Notes: generated by a model from the letters alone, not told the origin. Positions 36,217-44,478 are shown, numbered from the stretch's first letter. The stretch is DNA of 55,983 bases from Rhodopseudomonas sp. (GCA_016124795.1 WGNB01000002.1:1-55983), one strand, 5' to 3'. Numbers and translations are program-made.

Positions 36217-37578
36217 CTATCGGTTGCCTGTCACCCTGGGCAGGGATACCCGCAACCGCGCGCCACCGCCCGGCCGGTCTTCAATGGTAACGCTGCCGCC
36301 TTGCGCCTCGACGATCTGGCGCACAATGGTCAGGCCGAGTCCGGCGCCGCCGCTGTTGCGGTTGCGTGACGGTTCCAGCCGATAGAACGGCTCGAAGACG
36401 CGGGTTCGCTCGGCGGCTGGAATGCCCGGACCGCGATCCTCGATCAACAGTTCGACCGCGTCGGGGCTGGCGTACACGGAGACTTCGGCACCGCCGCCAT
36501 AAGCTACCGCATTGTCGATTAGGTTGGCGATGACCCGGCCCAGCGCTGCCGGCGTGGCGCGCACCCAAAGTGGCGTAGAAAAATCGGGCGGGTTCAATGT
36601 GACCGCCGCGCCATGCGCAATTCGCGTTTCGCATTCGGCGCGCGCGATGCGCGTCAGGTCGACGGTCTCGACCGGACCGCTGACGAATGAAGCCTGGGCG
36701 AAAGCAAGCGCATCGTCCATCAGCGCCTGCATGGCGTTGAGATCGGCGATGGCCTTGGTGCGCGGCGCGCTGTCCGGCAGCATTTCAAGCCGCAGCTGAA
36801 GGCGCGTGACGTAGGTGCGCAGGTCGTGGCTGATCGCGCCGAGGACCAGCGTGCGGCTGCGGATCAGGCCGGCGATCCGCTCCTGCATGGTGTTGACCGC
36901 CTTGATCAGCCGGCGCAGATCGGGCGCGCCGCGCTCGGCGATTGCCTGCGGTTCGATGGCTTCGCCGAAACGGTCGACCGCGGTCGTCAAGGCCGAGAGG
37001 GGCCGGGTCTCATGACGCACCGCGATGATCGCGGCGAGTGCGACCGCGAAGCCGAGAATGCCGGCGAGCAGACCGGCCGGCACGCCGAACAGTCGCAATG
37101 TCAGTTCGCCGCCGGCGTCGATGTCGAGATAGCCGCCGGATTGAAGCGCGATGACCGCGCGGACGCGCGAGCCGACGAGATCGCGCAAACGGGTCAGTGG
37201 CCGGTTGCCGTTCTGGCCGCCGGTCACCAGCGACAAGGCGATGAAGCGATCCTGTGGCGGTCCGATTAAATTCAGCAGTCGCTGTTCGGCACGGCCAAGG
37301 ACGGCACTGTGAATGACGTTGGCCGGGCGCTCGGCCTGGATGGCGGGGATAAAGCGCGTGTTGGTGGCGGCCTGGAGCACCAGGTCGCGATCCGCGGTCG
37401 GCAGCCGGTCGAGCGCCTGAGTCAGCGCGGCAACCTGGTTCAACAGCGGCACGATCGCGGTGCGGCCGGTGTCGCGCCGGTAGTCGGCGATGAACACCGC
37501 TGCCATCAGCAGCTGCACCAGGACGGTAGCGCCGACGACGATCAGGGCGAGCCGGCCGGCGATGCGAATGCGGCCCAT
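36217..37578 (-). CDS. Sensor histidine kinase
   Basis: A 453-residue membrane kinase. Two hydrophobic helices (about 9-31 and 165-187) flank a periplasmic sensor of about 130 residues, then a HAMP linker, the phospho-acceptor His251 in AISHDLRTY, and an ATPase domain with LIDNAVAYGGG, EDRGPGIP and SGGAGLGLTIV. The residue after DLRT is Tyr instead of the usual Pro. The sensor's ligand cannot be told. The gene starts six bases after its response regulator's stop and ends three bases from the convergent FIST-MCP gene. Confidence 0.94.
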   Translation of the reverse strand: MGRIRIAGRLALIVVGATVLVQLLMAAVFIADYRRDTGRTAIVPLLNQVAALTQALDRLPTADRDLVLQAATNTRFIPAIQAERPANVIHSAVLGRAEQRLLNLIGPPQDRFIALSLVTGGQNGNRPLTRLRDLVGSRVRAVIALQSGGYLDIDAGGELTLRLFGVPAGLLAGILGFAVALAAIIAVRHETRPLSALTTAVDRFGEAIEPQAIAERGAPDLRRLIKAVNTMQERIAGLIRSRTLVLGAISHDLRTYVTRLQLRLEMLPDSAPRTKAIADLNAMQALMDDALAFAQASFVSGPVETVDLTRIARAECETRIAHGAAVTLNPPDFSTPLWVRATPAALGRVIANLIDNAVAYGGGAEVSVYASPDAVELLIEDRGPGIPAAERTRVFEPFYRLEPSRNRNSGGAGLGLTIVRQIVEAQGGSVTIEDRPGGGARLRVSLPRVTGNR

Positions 37579-37584
37579 CGGTGT

Positions 37585-38316
37585 TCAGCGCTCCGCGTCG
37601 TTGATAATGACCGCGCGCACGTCGGCGGACAGCAGATAGCCGCCATTGCGCACGGTCTTGATGACCAGCGCGGAGGGCGGATCGGCGGCGGCGAGCTTGC
37701 GCCGCAGCCGGCTGATCGAGACATCGATGGTGCGGTCGAACGGGTCGGCGACGCGCCGCCGCGTCCAGTCGAGCAACTGGTCGCGCGACAGCACGCGCTT
37801 GGGCCGTTCGAGGAAACAGGCGAGCAATTCGAATTCGGCCGCCGTCAGGTCGACTGCCGTGCCGTCGACGGCGGTCAGGCTGTGGGCGTCGAGATCGGCG
37901 ATCAGGCTGCCGAAGCCGAGCCGGCGTGAGGCCGGTTGCGCGACCGCGGCCTCCGTCCGGCGCAGCACGGCGCGGATGCGCGCCAGCAGTTCGCGCGGGT
38001 TGAATGGCTTGGCGAGGTAATCGTCGGCGCCCAGTTCAAGGCCGACGATGCGGTCGATGTCGTCGGCCTTGGCGGTCAGCATCAGGATCGGCGTTGCCGT
38101 CTTGGCGCGCAGCCGCCGGCAGATCGACAGACCGTCTTCGCCGGGCAGCATCAGGTCGAGCACGATCAGGTCGGGCCGGGTTCTGGTCAGGACACGGTCC
38201 ATCGCCGCGCCGTCCTCGGCGCAGGCGGCGATGAAGCCCTCGCGGGTCAGGAAATCGGCGAGCAGCGAGCGGATTTCGCTGTCGTCCTCGACGATCATGA
38301 TCGTGCGTTCGGTCAT
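37585..38316 (-). CDS. OmpR-family response regulator
   Basis: A 243-residue regulator with a receiver domain (acidic E10-D11-D12, phospho-acceptor Asp54 in VLDLMLPGEDG, MLTAKAD, and the Lys of LAKPFNPRE) and a winged-helix DNA-binding domain (LTAAEFELLACFLERP, LSRDQLL, VSISRLRRKL, VRNGGYLL). It should be phosphorylated by the kinase encoded immediately downstream. The upstream start codon region faces a tandem GTTACAAAAC repeat, the arrangement OmpR-type dimers bind. An in-frame extension to 38481 is not supported. Confidence 0.95.
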   Translation of the reverse strand: MTERTIMIVEDDSEIRSLLADFLTREGFIAACAEDGAAMDRVLTRTRPDLIVLDLMLPGEDGLSICRRLRAKTATPILMLTAKADDIDRIVGLELGADDYLAKPFNPRELLARIRAVLRRTEAAVAQPASRRLGFGSLIADLDAHSLTAVDGTAVDLTAAEFELLACFLERPKRVLSRDQLLDWTRRRVADPFDRTIDVSISRLRRKLAAADPPSALVIKTVRNGGYLLSADVRAVIINDAER

Positions 38317-38367
38317 GGCGGCCACTCTATGAGCAATTCGAGGCGCGGCAAGCCGGCAGCCGGCGCG

Positions 38368-38387
38368 GTTACAAAACGTTACAAAAC
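38368..38387. promoter_or_regulatory. Tandem 10-bp direct repeat, candidate response-regulator site
   Basis: GTTACAAAAC occurs twice head to tail with no gap (38368-38377 and 38378-38387). Ten-base spacing puts both copies on one face of the helix, as OmpR-family dimers require. It lies 52 bases before the response regulator start and 106 bases before the first small secreted protein, so it could control either side or both. Confidence 0.7.
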
Positions 38388-38492
38388 GGCGCTTGCCTGA
38401 AATGTCGCGGCAAACTGCGCCGCGCAAGGTGCCCCCTACATGGTGCCGGCCGCAGCTCGGTCTCGCCGCGCACCGCAACACAGGAGGCTCTG

Positions 38493-38807
38493 ATGAAACT
38501 CGCCATGGTATCCGCTTCGCTTGCCGCCGTGCTGGCTCTCGGTTCGGTGACCGCCGCCAATGCCTGGACCCGCAGCGGCAGCGTGACCACCGCGCGCGGC
38601 ACTTACACCGGTTCCGCGTCGGGCGGTTGCGGCGGCGGCAGTTGTTCGCGTTCGGCTTCGGTGACCGGGCCTTACGGCGGCACGGCGTCGCGCTCGGGCA
38701 GCGTCACCCGGACCGCGCCGAATTCCTACAGCTATTCGCGCACCACGACTGGCCCGCAGGGTAATAGCGTGACGCGCAGCGGCACCGTCACGACCTATCC
38801 GTATTGA
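38493..38807 (+). CDS. Small secreted Ser/Thr/Gly-rich repeat protein
   Basis: A 104-residue protein with a Sec signal (cleavage near ANA before WTRSG, about residue 24). The mature part of about 80 residues is nearly all Ser, Thr, Gly and Arg and repeats an SxSVT-type unit: RSGSVT, RSASVT, RSGSVT and RSGTVT, with GPYG and GPQG between them. One Cys pair (SGGCGGGSCS) may form a disulfide. Its pattern suggests short beta strands on an exported surface or periplasmic protein; I recognise no named domain. AGGAGG precedes the ATG. It is divergent from the two-component genes. Confidence 0.8.
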   Translation: MKLAMVSASLAAVLALGSVTAANAWTRSGSVTTARGTYTGSASGGCGGGSCSRSASVTGPYGGTASRSGSVTRTAPNSYSYSRTTTGPQGNSVTRSGTVTTYPY

Positions 38808-38926
38808 ACGGAAGGCGCGTGACCTGAGCGGCCGCCGGCGTGGCGTGGTCCCCCAACGCATGCCGCATCGGCGGCCGCGATTTCCGCTCTATTTTTCATG
38901 ACGACTTTCGGTGAAAGGATCGCTCG

Positions 38927-39208
38927 ATGAAGACTCTCATTTTATCCGCGGCGCTGGTCGCCGGCGTCGGCGCGCTCGGTGCTTCGGCGCGGGCGATGCC
39001 CGTCGTCAACGCAAGCGCGGTCGTTACGTCCGGTTTGATCGAAGTCCGTAATGGCTGCGGCGCCGGCTGGCATCGCGGCCCTTACGGTTATTGCCGGCCG
39101 AACGGCGCCGTTTACGCCTACGGGCCTTATCCGGTCTACGCGCCACCGCCGCCGCGCTGCTGGTGGGTGGCGACGCCTTACGGTTCGCGGCGGGTGTGCC
39201 GATGGTAA
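38927..39208 (+). CDS. Small secreted Gly/Pro/Tyr-rich protein (GCG-HRGP-C motif)
   Basis: A 93-residue protein with a signal peptide ending near ARAMP (about residue 23). It contains NGCGAGWHRGPYGYCRPNG, a motif seen in many short secreted rhizobial proteins of unknown function, followed by Tyr/Pro-rich YAYGPYPVYAPPPP and a basic, Trp-rich C-terminus. Four Cys may form disulfides. GAAAGGA stands before the ATG. The next gene starts inside its last codons. Confidence 0.78.
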   Translation: MKTLILSAALVAGVGALGASARAMPVVNASAVVTSGLIEVRNGCGAGWHRGPYGYCRPNGAVYAYGPYPVYAPPPPRCWWVATPYGSRRVCRW

Positions 39209-39507
39209 CGCGACATATCTGGCGCGATCTCGCGCTCGCAATCGGCGGGGCGATGCTGTTGGCGACATTGCTGGCGTCGTCGACCGCGATCCGTCCCGCC
39301 GCCGCGCAGGACGCGCCGACGCCGGCCAAGCCGCCATCTGCGCTGCGGCAGGCCTGCGCCGAGGATGTTCGTGTGCTGTGCGCCGGCATCGCGCCCGGCG
39401 GCGGCCGGATCAAGCAATGTTTCATCGCCAAGCGGGCGCAACTGTCGCCGGGTTGCAAGAGCGCGTTGCTGGGTGCGCGTGCGATGTCGGGCCAGCAAGG
39501 TGAGTGA
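39202..39507 (+). CDS. Small secreted Cys-rich (GLG1-type repeat) protein
   Basis: A 101-residue protein with a signal peptide ending around AAAQD (about residue 34) and one Cys-rich repeat of the Golgi-protein-1 type: CAEDVRVLCAGIAPGGGRIKQC-like spacing, with a final GCK before the C-terminus. Such repeats occur in short periplasmic proteins of Rhizobiales without known role. The ATG at 39202 overlaps the previous gene by seven bases and is followed directly by the signal sequence; a longer frame upstream overlaps the neighbour and is unlikely. Ten bases separate it from the desaturase gene. Confidence 0.78.
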   Translation: MVTRHIWRDLALAIGGAMLLATLLASSTAIRPAAAQDAPTPAKPPSALRQACAEDVRVLCAGIAPGGGRIKQCFIAKRAQLSPGCKSALLGARAMSGQQGE

Positions 39508-39516
39508 GGAGCGACG

Positions 39517-40350
39517 ATGAACGCCATCGCGACATTCGGTCATCGGGGAGCGCTGCTGTTGGCACTGCTCGCCTTGAGCTTGATGCTGGTGGAATATCTG
39601 TTCCACAAGTTCAATCATAGCGACAGCCACGATGCGCGCGAGACCGCGGTCTCGCTCGCCATCGCGCTCGGCAACAAGGTCACCGGTCTGCTGACGGCCG
39701 GGCTGGTGGCGATCCCGTTGCTGTTCGTCTACCGCTACCGGTTGTTCGATGTCGCGCTCGATAATGTCTGGGCCTGGGGCGCGCTCTTTGTTGGCGTCGA
39801 GTTCTGTTATTATCTGCATCACGTCGCCATGCATAAGATCAACTGGTTCTGGGCGACACATTCGGTGCACCATTCGCCGACCCGGCTGAACCTGAGCGCG
39901 GCGGTGCGGCTTGGCTGGGGCGGTCCCTTGACCGGCGGCTTCCTGTTTTATCTGCCGCTGGTCGCGCTTGGCTTTCATCCGGCGGCGGTATTCGGCATGC
40001 TGGCCGTCGGACTTCTGTATCAGTTCTTCCTGCATCTGGCGCATCCGCCCGATCTCGGTCCGCTCGAATATGTGCTGAACACGCCGCGCCATCATCAGGT
40101 CCATCACGCTTCCAATGACGTCTGCCTGGACAAGAATTTCGGCGCGGTGCTGATCGTGTTCGATCGGATGTTCGGGACATTCGCGCCAGCGCCGCGCGAC
40201 GAAGCCTTGCGCTTCGGGCTGGCCGGCACCGCGCCGACGCTCAATCCGTTCAAGGTGGTGTTCGGTGTCTGGGCGAGGATGTTCGGCGCGGCGATCCGCG
40301 CCAAAGGCGTCGGCGCGAAGTTGCGGGCCTTGTTCGGCGCGCCGGCTTAA
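39517..40350 (+). CDS. Sterol desaturase/fatty acid hydroxylase family protein
   Basis: A 277-residue inner-membrane di-iron enzyme family member. Four or so hydrophobic stretches surround the histidine motifs HHVAMH, HSVHHS and HHQVHH, with HKFNHSD near the N-terminus as an additional His cluster. The family hydroxylates or desaturates lipids such as sterols, hopanoids, carotenoids or fatty acids. GAGGAG precedes the ATG, and the position directly after three secreted-protein genes suggests one transcript for envelope change. The stop overlaps the convergent methyltransferase stop by four bases. Confidence 0.9.
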   Translation: MNAIATFGHRGALLLALLALSLMLVEYLFHKFNHSDSHDARETAVSLAIALGNKVTGLLTAGLVAIPLLFVYRYRLFDVALDNVWAWGALFVGVEFCYYLHHVAMHKINWFWATHSVHHSPTRLNLSAAVRLGWGGPLTGGFLFYLPLVALGFHPAAVFGMLAVGLLYQFFLHLAHPPDLGPLEYVLNTPRHHQVHHASNDVCLDKNFGAVLIVFDRMFGTFAPAPRDEALRFGLAGTAPTLNPFKVVFGVWARMFGAAIRAKGVGAKLRALFGAPA

Positions 40351-41447
40351 GCGCCGGCCGTCCAGATCCGCAACGCGGTCTGGCTGTGGCTGGCGTGGAC
40401 GACGACATCCTGGCCGGGCTCGACCGCGCCGCCATCGAGAAAGGGGTGAAACTCGGCGCACCAGCTTGAGCCTTCGCCGGTGCCCGGCTCGTTTTCGTAA
40501 TACGTCTCGCGGTCGGTGCGGATGCGGATCCATTGCACCACGCCATTGGCGCGCGCGGTGGCGCGCAGCGTCAGCGAAGCGCGATTGTCGGGGTAGGGGC
40601 CGCCCGACTGGAAGGTGAAGGCGAACAGTTCGGCGGCGGCGCTGCTTTTGCGCAACAGCGCGTCCTCGACCTGCAGGGAGTAATGCGGTGCGAGCAGCGG
40701 GTTGAAGCCCGACAGGTCGAAGCCTTCGATGGTGCCAAGGCGCATCGACGGTGCGCCTTCGTACCAGGCGAGCGCCACCCGGATCGCGCCGCGAAATGGA
40801 ATGACGATGCCGTCGGGCTTCATCAGCCGCGGCACGACATCCTGCACCACTGGCAATACGGCCTCGTTGAGCAGCGAGCCTGAGATGATCTCCGAGACAA
40901 AGACATCGGCCGGTTCGCTAAGGTCGACGCCGAGACGCAGATCGTCGGAATGCTTGGCAATCACCCGAACCCGGTCGGCGTAACCGTTTTGCGCGACGAT
41001 CAGGCGAGCGCGCGCGGCGATCAGCGGATTGGCTTCGCAGGTCACGACCTCGGCTGCCCCCGCACGCGCCGCCATCATCGCCAGAATGCCGGTGCCGGTG
41101 CCGACTTCGAGGACGCGCATCCCGGGCTCGATCGCGTTCTGCAAGGCCGCGTCATAGGCCTGGTTACGGGCGCGGTCGGTGACGATGGTGCCGTGCCAGG
41201 CCGGCACGCTCTCGCTGAACAGTTCGCTGGCGATGGTAACGACTTCCGGTTCATGCGGCGCGAGCTGCAAGGCCCGGGTCAGGGCCTCAGCGGCGAGTTC
41301 CCGCGCTTTGGCGCTGTCGTCGGCAAGCGCCATCTGCTCGGCGGTGCGGGCGAGCCGGACCGGGTCGCCGGCGGCTTCGGCCAGACGCGATTCCCAGTTT
41401 TCGGCCGGCCGGTGCGCGGTGTCGGGTGCATCCAGGGGGTGTGCCAT
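40347..41447 (-). CDS. PRMT-like SAM-dependent methyltransferase
   Basis: A 366-residue protein resembling protein arginine methyltransferases. The SAM site is VLEVGTGTGILAMMAARAGA with the acidic CEANPLIA after strand 2, and the double-E loop appears as SEIISGSLLNEAVLP, the feature that grips the arginine in PRMTs. The C-terminal half is a beta-barrel-like domain (residues about 220-365), also as in PRMTs. The first 70 residues are helical and contain a possible TPR-like unit. Bacterial relatives are poorly studied, so the substrate is unknown. AGGTG precedes the ATG at 41447. Confidence 0.82.
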   Translation of the reverse strand: MAHPLDAPDTAHRPAENWESRLAEAAGDPVRLARTAEQMALADDSAKARELAAEALTRALQLAPHEPEVVTIASELFSESVPAWHGTIVTDRARNQAYDAALQNAIEPGMRVLEVGTGTGILAMMAARAGAAEVVTCEANPLIAARARLIVAQNGYADRVRVIAKHSDDLRLGVDLSEPADVFVSEIISGSLLNEAVLPVVQDVVPRLMKPDGIVIPFRGAIRVALAWYEGAPSMRLGTIEGFDLSGFNPLLAPHYSLQVEDALLRKSSAAAELFAFTFQSGGPYPDNRASLTLRATARANGVVQWIRIRTDRETYYENEPGTGEGSSWCAEFHPFLDGGAVEPGQDVVVHASHSQTALRIWTAGA

Positions 41448-41537
41448 CGGTAAGCACCTACTGAAAGTTGCTGGCGCGGCCGAAGCGGGCGCTTCGGTCC
41501 AGAATAGGGGCTTTTGACAGGTTTTCGTGGGGGAAAG

Positions 41538-41612
41538 TGGCTCCCTGGGCTGGGATCGAACCAGCGACCATTCGATTAACAGTCGAATGCTCTACCGCTG
41601 AGCTACCAGGGA
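41538..41612 (-). tRNA. tRNA-Asn (anticodon GTT)
   Basis: On the minus strand a 75-base cloverleaf: acceptor TCCCTGG with CCAGGGA, D-arm GCTCAGCGGTAGAGC, anticodon loop CTGTTAA giving GTT, GGTTCGATCC T arm, encoded CCA. Confidence 0.97.
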
Positions 41613-41769
41613 ACGAGACACATCGTCTACGCATCGGGCCTATAACAAAGCGTAACCGCTTTGCAAAGAGTCTAGTCCCGACCCCTCGCCTTAGAGGGAA
41701 AATCAGCCTTTCTCCAGTCTTGCGCCTGGGGAAAACGCCTGCCGCTGCCGGATGGCATGGGCAGGCTGT

Positions 41770-41843
41770 TGGAGGCCACGCCCGGAATCGAACCGGGGTG
41801 CAAGGATTTGCAGTCCTCTGCGTAACCACTCCGCCACGTGGCC
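41770..41843 (-). tRNA. tRNA-Cys (anticodon GCA)
   Basis: On the minus strand a 74-base cloverleaf: acceptor GGCCACG with CGTGGCC, anticodon loop CTGCAAA giving GCA, GGTTCGATTCC T arm, discriminator T and encoded CCA. It lies 157 bases upstream of tRNA-Asn on the same strand, so the two may be co-transcribed. Confidence 0.97.
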
Positions 41844-42129
41844 ATGAAGAAAGCGTCCGGAATCGGTCGGACGCTTTGCCTCAGGGGCCAAGCCTATATA
41901 GGACGACAGTGCCGGGGACAACGGGGCCCGGTGCTTTTGCTGTGCTTTTGATGACGTTTCCTTGACGTTTCAAAACAGTATTGGGCGCCGATCCCGGCTA
42001 TACTTCCGAAATGGATGGTAATTGGCTTTGACTGGGTATTCGGCCGCCTTTCAGCGGTCTTTCCCTTGCCTTTTGTCCGGGGCTGCCGCACAAAAGTCAC
42101 CACTTCCGTCATTTCGTCGAGGATATGCG

Positions 42130-42789
42130 ATGACCGATTATTCCGCCGCGCGCCGCCATATGGTGGACGGTCAGGTCCGCACCGCCGATGTCACCGATCT
42201 GCGCATTCTGGCCGCCATGCAGACCGTGCCGCGCGAGCGTTTTGTGCCGGCCCAGTCCGAAGGCCTGGCCTATCTCGATCTGGCGCTTCCGGTCGGCGGT
42301 ACGGCCTCGGCGCCGCGCTGTCTGCTCAAGCCGATGGTGCTGGCCAAGCTGATTCAGGCCGCCGGAATCGAATCGGGCGACAAGGTGCTGGTGGTCGGCA
42401 GTGCCACCGGTTACGCCGCCGCGGTGCTGTCGCGTATTGCCGGGCAGGTGGTCGCGGTCGAACAGGACGAGAGCCTGATCCAGGCGGCGCGCACCGCGCT
42501 CGCCGAGGACGTCAACACCATCGTCGTCAAGGCGCCGCTGAACGAAGGCTGGACGCGGGGCGGGCCTTACGACGTGATTCTGATCGATGGCGCGGTCGAA
42601 TTCGTTCCGCCGGCGATTTTGCGTCAACTCAAGAACGGCGGCCGGCTGGTTTGCGTCCTGGGGACGACGCCGGGAGCGTCGGCCATGCTGTACCGTCGCA
42701 GCGGTGACGATTTCGGCAATCGGCCGATTTTCGATGCGGCGGCAGCGCCTTTGCCTGGCTTTGCGCTAACGCCGGAATTTGCATTTTAA
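42130..42789 (+). CDS. Protein-L-isoaspartate methyltransferase-like protein, degenerate
   Basis: A 219-residue protein with the Pcm (PIMT) fold. RRHMVDGQVRTADVTDLRIL and MQTVPRERFVPAQ open it as in the family. The SAM motif reads VLVVGSATGYAAAVL, where active enzymes have G-x-G-S-G-Y, and the catalytic GQTISQP region reads GGTASAP. These changes make isoaspartate repair doubtful; it may be a methyltransferase of other specificity or an inactive relative. GAGGA stands seven bases before the ATG. The next gene encodes a TolC-family protein, a neighbour pair I know from other Rhizobiales. Confidence 0.85.
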   Translation: MTDYSAARRHMVDGQVRTADVTDLRILAAMQTVPRERFVPAQSEGLAYLDLALPVGGTASAPRCLLKPMVLAKLIQAAGIESGDKVLVVGSATGYAAAVLSRIAGQVVAVEQDESLIQAARTALAEDVNTIVVKAPLNEGWTRGGPYDVILIDGAVEFVPPAILRQLKNGGRLVCVLGTTPGASAMLYRRSGDDFGNRPIFDAAAAPLPGFALTPEFAF

Positions 42790-42797
42790 GTCCGTTG

Positions 42798-42848
42798 CAC
42801 GCTTACGACGAAAGCGTGGCGGAAATGCCCCACATGGGGCCTTTCTGT
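42798..42848 (+). terminator. Two stem-loops ending the Pcm-like transcript
   Basis: CACGCTT (42798-42804) pairs with AAGCGTG (42812-42818). A second hairpin GCCCC-ACAT-GGGGC (42827-42840) is followed by CTTTCT. The second looks like a weak intrinsic terminator before the tolC promoter region. Confidence 0.6.
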
Positions 42849-42977
42849 GTGTGAAACGGGTTGCGGGGGTTTTATCGGTGCGGTAGTCCGCCTATGTTCG
42901 CCATTGACCGTTCGGTTCGATGACGAAAGTCATTGTACTGGCGGCATAATTTGGTCGCATGAGGGTTGGGTCACGAA

Positions 42978-44402
42978 ATGTCGTTTCGCCTAGGACGTGT
43001 TTGGACGGGCAGTATCGCTGCCGCGGCGATGTGCAGTGTGGCTCTGCCGCTCTCCATTTCGCAGGTCCGCGCCGATACGATCGAGTCCGCGCTGATCCAG
43101 GCCTATCGCAACAATCCGACGCTCAACTCGCAACGTGCGTCGATGCGGGCGACCGACGAAGGCGTGCCGCAGGCCTTGTCGGGCTATCGCCCGAAAGTAT
43201 CGATCAGCGCCTATGGCGGCGAGCAGTCGATCGGGTCGACGACCAAGGTGACGTCCACCAATCCGGCGACTTATTCGAAGCAGAACGGCTATAACTCGCC
43301 GGCCAGCGCTAGCATCACCGCGAGTCAGACGCTGTTCAACGGGTTCCAGACCGCGAGCAAGACCCGGCAGGCGGAAGCCCAGGTGCTGGCGTCGCGCGCG
43401 ACCTTGCGTCTGACCGAACAATCGGTGCTGCTCGACGCCGTCACCGCCTATATGAATTTGTTGCGCGACACCGCCATTCTCGGATTGCAGAAGAGCAACG
43501 TCGAGGTGCTGCAGGAGCAATTGCGTCAGGTGCGCGACCGCTTCAACGTCGGCGAGGTGACCCGCACCGACGTCGCGCAGTCGGAAGCCAGTCTGGCCTC
43601 GGGCCGTTCGCAATATCTCACCGCCGAATCCAACTTCAAATCCTCGACCGCGGCCTATCGCAAGGTGATCGGTTCGACGCCCGGCAAGCTGGCGGCCGGC
43701 ACGCCGGTCGATCGTTTCGCGCCGCCGAACCTGAACGCGGCGATCAGCGCGGCGACGGTGAATCATCCGTCGGTGGTGTCGGCGCAATACAGCATCGACG
43801 TGGCGCAGGAACAGGTGAAGGTTGCCGAGAGTGCGCTGTACCCGACCGTGTCGGTGCAGGGCAGCTTCACCAAGAACTATCTGTCGACGTCGTCGCTCAA
43901 TACGATGGACAGCTATTCCGGCTCGGTGCTCGGCCAGGTGAGCGTGCCGATCTATCAGGGCGGCGCGGAATACTCGCTGATCCGTCAGGCCAAGGAGACG
44001 CTCGGTCAGAAGCGGATCGATTTCGACGCGGCGCGCGATGCGGCGCGTCAGACCGTCGTGCAGTCCTGGGGCCAGCTCGAAGCGGCCAAGGGCAACATCG
44101 AAGCGACGACCGCGCAGGTGCAGGCCTCCGAGATCGCGCTGAACGGTGTGCGCGAGGAAGCCCGCGTCGGTCAGCGCACCACGCTCGATGTGTTGAACGC
44201 CCAGCAGGCTTTGGTGAATGCGCGGGTGGCGTTGGTCACGGCGCAGCGCGATCGGGTGGTCGCGTCCTACACCTTGCTCGCCGGCGTCGGCCGGCTGACG
44301 CCGCAGGTGCTCGGTCTGCGCGTGCCGGTCTATCAGGCCGAAGTGCACTACAAGCAGGTCCGTGACAGCTGGGCCGGGGTGCGTACGCCCGACGGTCGCT
44401 GA
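42978..44402 (+). CDS. tolC: TolC-family outer membrane channel protein
   Basis: A 474-residue outer-membrane efflux protein. A signal peptide ends near VRADT (about residue 32). The two internal repeats of the TolC fold are visible: ALIQAYRNNPTLNSQRASMR at the start of the first and AAISAATVNHPSVVSAQYSID for the second, with YMNLLRDTAILGLQKSNVEVL and the matching EEARVGQRTTLDVLNAQQ as the long coiled helices. It forms the exit duct for type I secretion and multidrug pumps. The start is the ATG at 42978; a TTG at 42966 would add four residues. A strong terminator follows. Confidence 0.94.
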   Translation: MSFRLGRVWTGSIAAAAMCSVALPLSISQVRADTIESALIQAYRNNPTLNSQRASMRATDEGVPQALSGYRPKVSISAYGGEQSIGSTTKVTSTNPATYSKQNGYNSPASASITASQTLFNGFQTASKTRQAEAQVLASRATLRLTEQSVLLDAVTAYMNLLRDTAILGLQKSNVEVLQEQLRQVRDRFNVGEVTRTDVAQSEASLASGRSQYLTAESNFKSSTAAYRKVIGSTPGKLAAGTPVDRFAPPNLNAAISAATVNHPSVVSAQYSIDVAQEQVKVAESALYPTVSVQGSFTKNYLSTSSLNTMDSYSGSVLGQVSVPIYQGGAEYSLIRQAKETLGQKRIDFDAARDAARQTVVQSWGQLEAAKGNIEATTAQVQASEIALNGVREEARVGQRTTLDVLNAQQALVNARVALVTAQRDRVVASYTLLAGVGRLTPQVLGLRVPVYQAEVHYKQVRDSWAGVRTPDGR

Positions 44403-44451
44403 CGGCAACGGCGCCTTCACCGGCGCTCACACAGAACGGGTTCAGTTAAAG

Positions 44452-44478
44452 CGAGCGGCCATCGGCCGCTCGTTTTGC
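44452..44478 (+). terminator. Rho-independent terminator after tolC
   Basis: CGAGCGGCC (44452-44460) pairs perfectly with GGCCGCTCG (44464-44472) around a three-base loop, followed by TTTT. Confidence 0.9.
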
